Of a stretch of 44,637 bases of DNA, positions 34,019 through 43,700 are shown piece after piece. The position numbers and the translations under genes were made by a program. The DNA is from CAZLGC01 sp964559275 (GTDB lineage: Bacteria > Patescibacteriota > CALEFQ01), in contig CAZLGC010000003.1 in the NCBI GenBank assembly GCA_964559275.1, positions 1 to 44,637 of the forward strand, given 5' to 3'. How positions within the stretch are numbered: the stretch's first letter is position 1; every line of letters starts with the position of its first letter. The notes under the pieces were generated by a model, which saw only the letters and a program-made list of their open reading frames with translations, searched no databases and was not told the origin of the DNA.

Positions 34019-34933
34019 TTATCTTTGTAAAAACTTTTGCAAGAGTCCACTAGCTTCGGGCACAGCCTGTGCCGGATCCAGCCAGTGGATTTTTTTATTA
34101 CGACGAAACCAGGTAAGCTGTCGTTTGGCAAACTGGTGGGAGGCATATTTCAGCTGCTGGATTCCGTCTGCCTCAGCCAGGTCACCGGTGACAATTTTGG
34201 TAAGGTAACGGTATTCCAGACCGATGCTAAGTAGCCAATCAGCGGAGACACCGCTGTCAATCAATCCCGATACCTCCTTCTTAAGGCCAGCGGCCATCAT
34301 TTTGTCTACGGTTTGGTCAATTCGCTGATAGAGTTCAGCTCGGGGCCAGTCCAGGGCGAGATAAACAACATCGTAGGGTGGCTTGGTCTTCTTTCTCTGA
34401 TCAGAAAAACGGCGACCAGTTTTCTGGCAGACTTCGATAGCTCGGATGAGACGACGCTTATTTTTACGATCAACCCGAGTGGCGAAAAGCGGATCTAGCT
34501 CCTTAATCTCTGAGTAAAGTTGCTCCAATGACTTCTTTTCCAATTCTGATCGCAGTTTCGAGTCCGGGGAGACAGCCGGAATCTCGTATCCCTGGGTCAG
34601 AGCGTCAATATAGAGACCGGTGCCGCCGACTAAAAACGGAAGGTTGCCGCTACGGTGCACGACAGCGATTGCTTTAGTAGCGATTTTTTTGTATTTACCA
34701 ACAGAAAAATCATCGCCCGGCTCACAGATATCTACTAAATGATGGGGGACAGTCTTTTGCTCAGCCGGTGTTGGCTTGGCAGTCCCAATATCTAATTGCT
34801 TGTAAACCTGGCGGGAATCAGCAATCACAATTTCACCGTTGAACTTCGGAGCCAATTTCATAGCCAAGCCAGACTTCCCGCTGGAAGTAGGTCCGCAGAT
34901 TACGACCAGTTTTTTGGGATCAGGGATTTCCAT
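34019..34933 (-). CDS. miaA: tRNA dimethylallyltransferase
   Basis: A 304-residue enzyme that adds the dimethylallyl group to A37 of tRNAs reading UNN codons. The P-loop is VVICGPTSSGKSGLA, then IADSRQVYKQLDIGTAKPTP and LVGGTGLYIDALTQG, all typical. It starts 14 bases inside the end of miaB, whose product performs the next step on the same base. Confidence 0.95.
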   Translation of the reverse strand: MEIPDPKKLVVICGPTSSGKSGLAMKLAPKFNGEIVIADSRQVYKQLDIGTAKPTPAEQKTVPHHLVDICEPGDDFSVGKYKKIATKAIAVVHRSGNLPFLVGGTGLYIDALTQGYEIPAVSPDSKLRSELEKKSLEQLYSEIKELDPLFATRVDRKNKRRLIRAIEVCQKTGRRFSDQRKKTKPPYDVVYLALDWPRAELYQRIDQTVDKMMAAGLKKEVSGLIDSGVSADWLLSIGLEYRYLTKIVTGDLAEADGIQQLKYASHQFAKRQLTWFRRNKKIHWLDPAQAVPEASGLLQKFLQR

Positions 34934-36176
34934 AAAGTCCCCAGGCTAGCGCCCGGGTTATTTTTACTGGGACAATATTATTCTTTAAGTCTTGGTCACT
35001 GGCAAACTTAACTGTCTTGAAATATTCATTCTTTCCGTAGTTTTCATACCCAGCTCCTTTCTGACGGCTGGTTTCAACCAGGACATTAGTAGTTTTGCCA
35101 ACCAGTTTTTTATTTCTTTGCAAAGCCGTCTTATTTACTATCTCGGTCAGGATTTTTTCACGTTCTTTCTTGGTAGCTGGGGAAATGTCGTCTTTGATTT
35201 TAGCGGCAGCAGTGCCAGGCCGAGGGGAAAAACGAGCGATATAGGCGAGATCGTATTTCACCTCTTCACAAATACTGACGGTCTCGTGAAAATCATCTTC
35301 GTTTTCACCTGGATAGCCAACGATGATGTCGGTTGTGATTGCGGCCGCGGGTATTTGGCGGCGGATTTCCTTGATTATCTCCAAATATCGCTGGCGGTCA
35401 TATTTACGGTTCATCATTTTCAGGATTCGGTCACTGCCAGATTGGATGGGCAGGTGAAAATAAGGGCAGAGCTTGTCATACGTAGCGACCAATTTGATTA
35501 TAGAGAAATCCAGATCCTTAGGATGGGAGGTGACAAAAAACATCCTATAGTCACCAGCCAGTTTGGCGATCTGTTCTAATAAGTCAGGAAAACTAGTTTG
35601 TTGGTATTCATAGCTGTTCACGTTTTGACCCAGTAAAGTTATCTGCAGACAACCGCCTGCTATTAATCCTTTGATTTCCTCTATAATTTCTTGAGGCGGA
35701 CGTGATTGCTCTTCACCGCGCACGTGCGGGACAATGCAATACGAGCAGAAATTGTTGCAGCCGGTCATGATCGGGACATAGGCCTGGGCGGGAGAGGTGA
35801 GGGTAGGCTTGATGTGGAAATAATTATTATCTAAAGTCGGCGTCTCCTGTCCGAGTTTGTTTGGTAGATCAGCAATGTCGTGAATGTCGATGAACAAATC
35901 AACTTCAGGATGGGCGGGGATAAACTGCTGCTGGTTTTTGAGGCAACCGGTAACAACAATTTTTTGGTCGCGCTTTTTGGCTTCTCTGATTTGTCCCACT
36001 GCCCGGTCTTCGGCCATCTGGCGGACCGAACAGGTGTTAAACACGACCAAATCAGCCTCCTTAAGGGGGGCTGATTCGTATCCAGCTGCCAGCATGACAG
36101 TTGCAATTCGCTCGGAATCCGACTTGTTCATCTGGCAGCCGAAAGTTTTGAGATGGTAAGTAGTGGGTTTAGGCAC
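34920..36176 (-). CDS. miaB: tRNA-2-methylthio-N6-dimethylallyladenosine synthase
   Basis: A radical-SAM enzyme of 418 residues that adds the methylthio group to i6A37. The UPF0004 domain (TFGCQMNKSDSERIA, CSVRQMAE) is followed by the radical-SAM cysteines in GCNNFCSYCIVP and a C-terminal TRAM domain. It starts with GTG, three bases after the thrS stop, which makes thrS-miaB-miaA one transcript. MtaB is the family alternative, but the neighbouring miaA favours MiaB. Confidence 0.93.
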   Translation of the reverse strand: MPKPTTYHLKTFGCQMNKSDSERIATVMLAAGYESAPLKEADLVVFNTCSVRQMAEDRAVGQIREAKKRDQKIVVTGCLKNQQQFIPAHPEVDLFIDIHDIADLPNKLGQETPTLDNNYFHIKPTLTSPAQAYVPIMTGCNNFCSYCIVPHVRGEEQSRPPQEIIEEIKGLIAGGCLQITLLGQNVNSYEYQQTSFPDLLEQIAKLAGDYRMFFVTSHPKDLDFSIIKLVATYDKLCPYFHLPIQSGSDRILKMMNRKYDRQRYLEIIKEIRRQIPAAAITTDIIVGYPGENEDDFHETVSICEEVKYDLAYIARFSPRPGTAAAKIKDDISPATKKEREKILTEIVNKTALQRNKKLVGKTTNVLVETSRQKGAGYENYGKNEYFKTVKFASDQDLKNNIVPVKITRALAWGLYGNP

Positions 36177-36179
36177 GGG

Positions 36180-37955
36180 CTAAAATAGCTTCAGTTCACG
36201 GTCATTAACATTGGTGACAAGTTTGTCGGCAAATTCTTTGGCAGCAAATTGTCGTTGTTCCTTAAGATCACGAGTGCGAACGGTCAAATTGCCGGAATCC
36301 TTTTCCTTGTCGCCGACCACCAGCATGTAGGGATACTTTTTCTTTTCGGCAGTACGAATTTTTTTACCGACACTTTCATTGGATTCGTCTACGTCTATTC
36401 GTATCTGCAAATTCTTTTCCCAGCCAGCGGCAGCCAGCTGCTCTTGGATTTTCCGAGCGTACTCATTGAATTTTTCCGAGACGGGAATGATTATAGCGTG
36501 CTTGGGCGAAATCCAGAGCGGGAACTTGCCGGCAAAGTTTTCTATCAGGAATCCGATGAAACGCTCGTCTGATCCGAGCGGCGCTCGGTGCTGAACGATA
36601 ACCAGTTTATCCTGGCCATCTTTGTCTTTGTAAGTCAGGTTGAAGCGCTCCGGCATGTAGAGATCAATCTGATTGGTGGAGATTCCGTATTCGGTACCAA
36701 TCACTGACTTAATCTTGAAATCCATCTTGGGGCCGTAGTGTGCCGCTCCCTCGTGAACAACCTCATAGTCAATTTTGGCCTTCTTCATGGCGGCAATGGA
36801 AAGCTCTTCCGATTTCTTCCACATCTCCTCTTTGCCGTGGTATTTGTCCTTCTTTTTTGGATCCCGCAGCTCCAGGACAATCCGGTAGTTCTTGAGTCCG
36901 AGCTTATCGTAGTAGTACCGGTGCAGGTCAATTATTTCCACAAAAATATCAATTGCTTGTTCCTCGGTGCAATAAATGTGGGCGTCATTTTGGGTGAATT
37001 CTCGCGGTCGCAGGATTCCGTTAAGGGCACCAGCCTGTTCGTAACGAGCAACAGTGCCATATTCAGCCATGCGTAAGGGCAAATCCTTATAACTTCTGAT
37101 TTTGGATTTGTAAATCAGGTGATTGAATGGACAATTCATTGGTTTGACGAAGTATTCCTCTTTATCATCTCCTGGCACCTGGACGCGGTACATCTCGTCT
37201 TCGAAGTAGGGGACATGTCCGGAGATTTCGAACAATTTGCGCTTGGTCATAAACGGGGTGGAGACGCGTTCATAACCCCATTTAGCTTCTGTCTCCTTGC
37301 CCCAGCGCTCCAGCTCTTCTTTCATAGCGGCGCCATTTGGCAGCCACAGCGGCAGGCCGGCGCCGACGTCATCAGAGAACATGAATATTTCGAGTTCCCT
37401 GCCGAGCTTGCGATGATCGCGCTGTTTGCTTTCCTCGCGCATCTTCAGGTATTCATCAAGGCCTCTTTGGTCAGCGAAAGCCAGGCCGTAGACGCGCTGC
37501 AGCATCTTGTTTTTCTCGTTACCACGCCAGTAAGCGCCAGCGATACGATCCAGTTTAAAAACTTTCATCTCGCCGGTAGATTCCAGGTGGGGGCCACGGC
37601 AGAGATCAACAAAGTCGCCGCTGCGGTAGATGGAGACTTCTTCTCCGTCGTCCATTTCTTCCAGAAGTTCAACTTTGTAATCCTGGCCGGCTTTTTTGAA
37701 AAGTTCAATGGCGTCAGTTTTCGGAATCACTTCTTTTTCGAACGGCAAGTTAGCTTTGACAATATCGTTCATTTCTTTTTCGATGTTGTCCAGATCCTCC
37801 GGGATCAGGGTGCGGGGGAGTTCAATGTCATAGTAAAAACCATCGGCAATGGCCGGACCGATGCCAAACTTGGCGTCCGGAAAAAGTTTGTAAACGGCAG
37901 CAGCCATAATGTGGGCGCCGGAATGGCGCATGATTTCTAGTTGTTCGTCTTTCAT
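36180..37955 (-). CDS. thrS: Threonyl-tRNA synthetase without TGS domain
   Basis: The product (591 residues) charges tRNA-Thr. It begins directly at the editing domain (MRHSGAHIMAAAVYKLFPDA, with the HxxxH zinc/editing motif partly altered to HSGAH). Then come the class II core (RVSTPFMTKRKLFEISGHVP, CPFNHLIYKSKIRSYKDLPL) and the anticodon domain (PLWISPKHAIIIPV). E. coli ThrS (642 residues) has an extra N-terminal TGS domain that is missing here. No Shine-Dalgarno sequence is seen. Expression is probably set by the T-box-like leader. Confidence 0.95.
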   Translation of the reverse strand: MKDEQLEIMRHSGAHIMAAAVYKLFPDAKFGIGPAIADGFYYDIELPRTLIPEDLDNIEKEMNDIVKANLPFEKEVIPKTDAIELFKKAGQDYKVELLEEMDDGEEVSIYRSGDFVDLCRGPHLESTGEMKVFKLDRIAGAYWRGNEKNKMLQRVYGLAFADQRGLDEYLKMREESKQRDHRKLGRELEIFMFSDDVGAGLPLWLPNGAAMKEELERWGKETEAKWGYERVSTPFMTKRKLFEISGHVPYFEDEMYRVQVPGDDKEEYFVKPMNCPFNHLIYKSKIRSYKDLPLRMAEYGTVARYEQAGALNGILRPREFTQNDAHIYCTEEQAIDIFVEIIDLHRYYYDKLGLKNYRIVLELRDPKKKDKYHGKEEMWKKSEELSIAAMKKAKIDYEVVHEGAAHYGPKMDFKIKSVIGTEYGISTNQIDLYMPERFNLTYKDKDGQDKLVIVQHRAPLGSDERFIGFLIENFAGKFPLWISPKHAIIIPVSEKFNEYARKIQEQLAAAGWEKNLQIRIDVDESNESVGKKIRTAEKKKYPYMLVVGDKEKDSGNLTVRTRDLKEQRQFAAKEFADKLVTNVNDRELKLF

Positions 37956-38171
37956 GAAGATAAATTAAGTTTGAAAAAAGCCTTTTCACTAAAAGCTGGG
38001 GGTGAGCTTGGAGTGAAAAAGCTTGTTTCACGGTTCCATCCAAAATGTACTTACTTTCCCGCTAACACGCGGGTAGTGCCTGATTTCCACCTTTTGTAAA
38101 CTCAGGGCTGATCAGGAGGCTTCCTGGGGACCAGGAGGGCAATTGGTATTTGCCACGACCTTGATAATTGT
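37956..38171 (-). promoter_or_regulatory. T-box-like riboswitch leader of thrS-miaB-miaA
   Basis: About 216 bases lie between the expected first base and the thrS start. In order on the minus strand: a GGCAA/TTGCC hairpin (38154-38138) with 7-base loop ATACCAA that holds the Thr codon ACC; a CCTGG/CCAGG hairpin (38135-38123); a CCTGAT/ATCAGG stem (38116-38079); a CCCGC/GCGGG hairpin (38073-38058); the string GGATGGAACCGTG (38041-38029), close to the T-box consensus GGGTGGNACCGCG; and a terminator. TGGA would pair with a tRNA ending UCCA. This is the order of a T-box with a very short stem I, as in actinobacterial ileS leaders. Confidence 0.7.
37974..38022 (-). terminator. Terminator of the T-box-like leader
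   Basis: Arms 38022-38012 and 37990-37980 form an 11-bp stem with one G-U pair. AAGCT/AGCTT extends it inside and TTTTTT follows. GTGAAA, just after the T-box string, is the same sequence as the second arm's core, so it can compete for the first arm. Confidence 0.8.
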
Positions 38172-38177
38172 AGTGAA

Positions 38178-38205
38178 ATTATAGCAGTAAACACCAGAAA
38201 GTCAA
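38178..38205 (-). promoter_or_regulatory. Promoter of thrS-miaB-miaA
   Basis: On the minus strand: TTGACT (38205-38200), 16 bases, perfect TATAAT (38183-38178). It lies in the gap after the baseplate-J-like gene. Confidence 0.8.
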
Positions 38206-38229
38206 ATATCTCTAAAACAGCAAGGAATG

Positions 38230-39366
38230 CTAGTTTTTGACTTCCAGTTCAATTCGCTTTTCGTCGGAGGGGACTGTTTTCAGCCAGGCCGGGGAAAAGC
38301 TAACCTCGATTTCACCGACATCCTGTTCCCGTTCCAGGTAATCCTTGATTTCTGTCTCCGTGCGGCCAACCAGTTTGCTTTTATCGAAAACATCGGCGCT
38401 GACCTTGGAAATGGTATCCGCTTCTAGGTGGGTTATCAGGGTGGCAGTCTTTTTGTCGAGGTCATATACCTCCAGACTGTAGGAAAGGCGGTCCGGGCTC
38501 AGGTTTTGAATTTCCAAATCTTCAGGAATTGATTCCCTTAGTCTCTCCTCGGCCAGGTGATAAAGGCTGTCTTCGTCAAAGACGACGGCGGTCAACCGAA
38601 TTTCGGCATTGACACTGAATTCTGATTCGTATGATTCGGGCTCGACGCTGACATTTTCGGAGAGGATATCTATCTTGATAGCATCGTCTAAAACCTTCTC
38701 ACCGCTGTTCACCTGCTGTTGCAGTTTTCTTTTACCTTCTTCTTTAAGAGCGTTGAGAGCCTGTTCCTTGCCACGGTTAATTGTATCTTCCGAAATGAAA
38801 TCAGTTTCGCCAAAACCGCCGGTCATCGGCTCACTGCTGCTGGCGTATATTTTGCCTTGCCATTCCTGCCATAGTCCCGGCAAAGTGAAGCGAGTCGGTT
38901 CAATTTCACCGGCTGGCCCAGGTTCATCCGCATAGACCTCAACCTCAACCGTGCTGTGAGCCTTGGCGTTGACGCGATCCTTGGTTCGAAACAAGACACC
39001 GTTTTCCGCCAGCAATCTCGTGGTTGAAACCAATGGTTGGTCGTGATCCAGCTCATTGTGGATTACTACCTTGCCTGTGGCCGGTTTTTCCGCTTCGGTT
39101 CTGTCTACTTCGGTTATTGTCTCGTTGCCGCGTACTACCGTAGTAAGTACGCGCCCGGGGATTTTGTTTGAGCTATCCTCATCGCTGCGAACAATCTCGG
39201 CGTTAAAATCGACAGATTTGGTTTCGTATTTGGGATTGACCGCAATGGTAACTTTGCCGACTGACAAGAAGACGATGAAAATTATAACCACTATAATCAC
39301 CGCCATTATGATTAGGAATGGCTTACGGTACGAAGGTCGGCGTTGACGGAGGTGGGTATTGTACAT
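38230..39366 (-). CDS. Membrane-anchored baseplate-J-like protein
   Basis: The product (378 residues) has a basic N-terminus (about residues 1-15), one membrane helix (about 16-38, FLIIMAVIIVVIIFIVFLSV), and a large outer part. Its middle resembles the baseplate-J/gp47 fold (PTRFTLPGLWQEWQGKIYAS followed by SEPMTGGFGETDF). Such proteins are frequent in candidate-phylum genomes without any phage genes nearby, and no tail, capsid or integrase gene is seen here. The role is unknown; a surface or export apparatus is a guess. It is 12 bases downstream of the GGDEF gene. Confidence 0.65.
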   Translation of the reverse strand: MYNTHLRQRRPSYRKPFLIIMAVIIVVIIFIVFLSVGKVTIAVNPKYETKSVDFNAEIVRSDEDSSNKIPGRVLTTVVRGNETITEVDRTEAEKPATGKVVIHNELDHDQPLVSTTRLLAENGVLFRTKDRVNAKAHSTVEVEVYADEPGPAGEIEPTRFTLPGLWQEWQGKIYASSSEPMTGGFGETDFISEDTINRGKEQALNALKEEGKRKLQQQVNSGEKVLDDAIKIDILSENVSVEPESYESEFSVNAEIRLTAVVFDEDSLYHLAEERLRESIPEDLEIQNLSPDRLSYSLEVYDLDKKTATLITHLEADTISKVSADVFDKSKLVGRTETEIKDYLEREQDVGEIEVSFSPAWLKTVPSDEKRIELEVKN

Positions 39367-39378
39367 CAGTTTGGTTGA

Positions 39379-40527
39379 CTATTTACTAGCGGTTATTTCC
39401 GAGAAAGGAATGTAGCGACGGTTATTGTCGCGATTGTTCTCATCTCGGCTACCAACGGCCATTCCGGTATAAGGTTCGGTTTCGCGCTGCCGTCTCTTGC
39501 CCAGCTTCTTGGCTAGATATGAGGCGTCATCGGCTCGAAAGTGAGCGCACTGCCAACTTTTCTCTGTTTTATCAGTATCCTCGGGTACGATTTCCGAAAT
39601 CCCGATGGCGACTTCCAGAGTAACGGTTTCCTTGCTGCCGTCTTCGTGGACGAGTTCTACGGTATAATCGGACATTTCCTCTATCATTTTCTGAAGGTTA
39701 GCCATAATTTTTTCCAATGATGAAGAACGAGCTATGACGGCAAATTCATCGCCGCCCAGTCTGCCGATGATATCGGATTCACGCTTGAAATATTTTCTGA
39801 ACATTTTGGCAGCGTGCCGAATAAATTTATCACCTTCCATATGTCCACCGGGAGTCTTGTCGTTAACCTGTTTTAGTCCGTTAATGTCCATACAGATAGC
39901 AAAAGATCGACGGCGGGTCTCGGGGATGTCTTTTAGTCGTTCTGAGTTCTCGGCTTTCCAGCGAGCGATGTTTTTGGCGCGTTTGATCTCATGATCAAAG
40001 TTATCGAGGTAAACGTGGCGCCGGTAAATTCGCTCCGTCACACACATCGGATCGTAAGGAGCTTTTTCGAAGAATTCCTCCTCGTTGATATCGCGGTGAC
40101 ATTCTAGGTAGTCGCTGAGTCCACGTTCTTCGACTTCGTCAAGTGCGCCTATCAGTTCCTGATTGGCAGGATAGTCACGCAGATGTCGCCAGGCCAGAAC
40201 TTTAGTTTTACGGCCGGTAAGTTCAGCTACCAATTTTTCGGCAGTGTCGCCATAATCGCTGGGCCGAAAGCGCAGGGCAAACCACATGTCTATCTTGTGG
40301 AGCAGTTTCTCAGCTGGGGTGGCTTCTTCATCTTCCTTTCCCTCTGCACTCTTTTTCTGCTGAATGTGTTCAAGAAGGTTTTCTTTGATCTGGGCGGCTT
40401 CCTCTTGCAGGTCGGCAATTCTTTTATCCACTTCAAGTACAGATTCCTCTTCTAGTTCTTCTGTCGGTTCAGTCTGCTCCGTTTCAGGCAGGTTGCCGCC
40501 AGGCTCTCTTGATTCTGGGTTCATCAT
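39379..40527 (-). CDS. GGDEF-domain protein, probable diguanylate cyclase
   Basis: A 382-residue protein. An acidic N-terminal region (EESVLEVDKRIADLQEEAAQ) is followed by a domain I do not recognise and, from about residue 195, a GGDEF domain. The active-site motif is intact (RLGGDEFAVIA), the I-site RESD lies five residues before it, and the metal aspartate is in CMDINGLKQVND. It should make cyclic di-GMP and be subject to product inhibition. No receptor (PilZ) or EAL domain is visible in the window. AGGAGG precedes the ATG. It is the third gene of the dnaE unit. Confidence 0.85.
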   Translation of the reverse strand: MMNPESREPGGNLPETEQTEPTEELEEESVLEVDKRIADLQEEAAQIKENLLEHIQQKKSAEGKEDEEATPAEKLLHKIDMWFALRFRPSDYGDTAEKLVAELTGRKTKVLAWRHLRDYPANQELIGALDEVEERGLSDYLECHRDINEEEFFEKAPYDPMCVTERIYRRHVYLDNFDHEIKRAKNIARWKAENSERLKDIPETRRRSFAICMDINGLKQVNDKTPGGHMEGDKFIRHAAKMFRKYFKRESDIIGRLGGDEFAVIARSSSLEKIMANLQKMIEEMSDYTVELVHEDGSKETVTLEVAIGISEIVPEDTDKTEKSWQCAHFRADDASYLAKKLGKRRQRETEPYTGMAVGSRDENNRDNNRRYIPFSEITASK

Positions 40528-40740
40528 TTATTTATCCTCCTGCAGCCAGCCCAGGGCGTTCTGGGCTAACTCGTTAGTTACCTTTGATTTCGTCTTAGTC
40601 TGCGATTCCAGATATGTCCTGAGATCTTTTTCGTTGTCTGTCAGGGCCACTAAGCTGTCTAAGACTTTGAGGCGGACCTGGTTTTCAATTTCTTCATTGG
40701 TTACGACGCTGTCAATGATTGTTTTCAAATGTTCATTCAT
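40528..40740 (-). CDS. Small protein of unknown function after dnaE
   Basis: A charged, helical protein of 70 residues (MNEHLKTIIDSVVTNEEIEN and on) without a known motif. It starts four bases after the dnaE stop and its stop abuts the GGDEF start, so it sits in one transcript with both. An upstream in-frame start (40803) would lie inside dnaE and was rejected. Confidence 0.6.
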   Translation of the reverse strand: MNEHLKTIIDSVVTNEEIENQVRLKVLDSLVALTDNEKDLRTYLESQTKTKSKVTNELAQNALGWLQEDK

Positions 40741-40744
40741 ATGT

Positions 40745-43700
40745 TTATTTACTGATGCTGCCCGGACCCAAGACTTTTTCCAGCTTGGTTCTGAGCACGT
40801 CATCTTTTTTTACTAAAAATTCAGTTTCTAGTTTTTGGAAACGATTCCCTGATTTTGGAAGAAGCAACGCCACGCGATGTAGGCCACGGTCCGCTTCGGA
40901 AAGAGCCTGTTTTACCTGATTAAATGTATCCGGAGTGCTGTTGTTAGGGACTTTTATGAAAAGGTAATCCTTGTTGTCGGTTGTGGTGGCTTTGTTACTT
41001 TTGTCATTACTCCGCTGGGCCAGACCTATATTGTTCAATCTTTGTACATCTATATCATTAGTCAAAGGCTGGGCTGAATCAGCCAGAACTTTTAATTCTT
41101 CGTCTCGGTTGTCGACCTTGCCAGTCAATAGAATCGGTTGGTCTTCCTGCCAGAGTGAGACAGTGGAGCTGAAAAGAGCCGGAAAGACGACAACCTCCAT
41201 TGCTTTAGCCTCATCTTCGATGCGAACGAAAGCCATCGGTTTATTTTTCTTGGTGGTGATGCGCCTGACGTCGCTGATAATTGCGCCCACCCGGACTTTT
41301 TTACCGACATGGGACGGCTGAAGCTCATTTATCCGGAAGGCACACTTATCTAAAAAATCTCGATACTCTGAGAGCGGGTGCTCGGAAACATACAACCCCA
41401 GCAGCTCTTTTTCCCAGGTTAGAAGTTCCTTCTTCTCGGCCGGCGGTACCTCGGCCAGCTTCAGGCGCGGGCAGCTAAGTTCGTCGCCGCCAAACAGATC
41501 CTCTTGTCCGGTAGCCGTAGCTTGATATTGGCATTTGCCGAAGTTGAGCAGAGTTTCAACGTTAGCTAGTAGTTGTTTGCGCTCGCCCAGTTCGTCCATA
41601 GCACCTGATTTGATCAGGCTTTCTAGTGACTTGCGGTTCATGGCGGGGGAGTAAGCGCGTTTAATGAAATCTTCGATGCTGACAAATTTTTTCTGTTTGC
41701 GAGCTTTGATAACATCGCGAATGACATTGCTACCTAGATTTTTTATTGCGCCCAGGCCGAAGCGGATGGTTTTTGATGTTGCCAGGTTCTCGCCTTCGCC
41801 GGCGACAACGGTGAATATTTTCAGGCTTTCATTCACAGACGGTGGCAGAACAGTTATTCCCATCCGTTCACACTCGCTGACTTCCAGGACAACACGGTCA
41901 GTATTGCCAAGATCCGAAGTCAGTAAGGCGGCCATGAATTCAGTGGGATGGTGCGCCTTGAGGTAGCCGGTCTGGTAAGAAACCAGGGCGTAGGCGGCCG
42001 CATGCGCCTTGTTGAAACCGTAACCGGCAAAGGGCTCCATTAGCTTGAAAAGCCGAGTAGCATCTTCCTTAGAAAGGCCGTTTTCAACAGCGCCATTTAT
42101 AAATTTATCATGTTGCTCAGCCATCAGTTCCGGTATCTTTTTTCCCATGGCTTTACGGAATTTGTCGGCAGTTTCCCAGTTATAGCCGCCGAGCTCAATG
42201 GCTATAAGAAGTACGTCGTCCTGGTATGTAATAACGCCATGTGATTTGCTCAGAATTGGCGCCATTCGCCGGTCAATCAAGGTAATCTTGTTGGGATTAT
42301 TCTTATTCTCAATATAATTCTGAATATGTTCCATCGGTCCCGGGCGGTACAGGGCCAGCATTGCCGCAATGTCAAAGATCTTTTCCGGTTTCAGCTGCTT
42401 CAGATTCTTGCGCATACCGGCGGATTCAACCTGGAATAGTCCTAGCGTATCGCCGCGGCTAAAAAGATTATAAGTGGGCTTATCATCCAGTGGCAGTTTT
42501 TTCATATCAATATTGGTTTCCTTGGTAAACTTCAGAATTTCCACCGAGCGCTGAATAGTGCTCAGGTTGGAAAGTCCGAGAAAGTCCATCTTAACCAAAC
42601 CAAGGTCTTCCAGGTCTGTCATTTCGTATTGGGTCAGAATCATTTCACTTTGGGTATCATATTGGATCGGAACGTATTCAGTCATCGGGCGGGGAGTGAT
42701 AACTACTCCGGCGGCATGAACAGAGGCATGGCGGGCAATACCCTCAAGTTTGGTGGCGAGGTCAATCATTCGCTTAACCGCCGGATCGCCATCATAGGCC
42801 TGCTTAAACTCGGCTACCTCCTTCATTGTGTCCGCCAAAGTTGCTTTCGGTCCCTCGGGAACGAGCTTGGCGATTTTGTCGACGAAATCGTAAGGATATC
42901 CGAGGACGCGTCCGACGTCACGAATTGCCGCTTTCGCCTTCATTTTTCCGAAGGTTACGATCTGAGCGACATTGTCCTGACCGTATTTATTAATAGCGTA
43001 CTTGATTACCTTGTCTCTTTCGACGTCAGCAATATCCAGATCTATATCAGGCGGTTTAGGTCGCAGTGGATTGAGGAAGCGCTCAAATGGCAGTTCGAAA
43101 AAGAGGGGATTGGCGGTAGTGATTCCCAGGGCATAGGAAACGAAACTACCAGCCGCTGAGCCACGCGTTGTCGTGGGTATATTTTCCTTATGCATAAAAT
43201 CGGTAAAGTCCTGTACCATCAAAAAATAAGGTTCCAGTTTCTTTTCCGCGATGACTTTGAGTTCATAATCGAGACGCCGCTTTTCTTCTTCATTAGGTTC
43301 CCTTGACAGTCGCTGCTTGATTCCGGCATAGGCTTTTTTTCTCAGGTGAGAGGTGTTGGTCTCGTTTTCCGGAACGAGGATTTCAGGCAAGATCAGTTTT
43401 GACTGTTCAATTTCGGCATTGCACATCTCGGCAACCTTGAGAGTATTGGTAAGAGCCTCGGGGACAGAGGCAAATTGTTTACTCATTTCTTCCGGTGTCC
43501 GGAAAGAGAAATCCTCTCCGATCATCTTTAAGCCGCGTTTCTCGTCATCCAGGGTGTGTTTCGTCTGAATGCAAAGTAGAGCGTCGTGGGCCTCGGCGTC
43601 ATCTTTGTTAAGGTAATGAATGTCATTGGTAGCGACTATATCCACCCCTAGTTTTTTCCCTAGCTCAACTAAGTTGCGATTAGCGGTTTCCTGGCGCTCA

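Noticed and set aside
38230..39366. Prophage remnant
   Set aside because: Only one baseplate-J-like gene, membrane-anchored, in a core-gene transcript; no integrase, capsid or attachment site.
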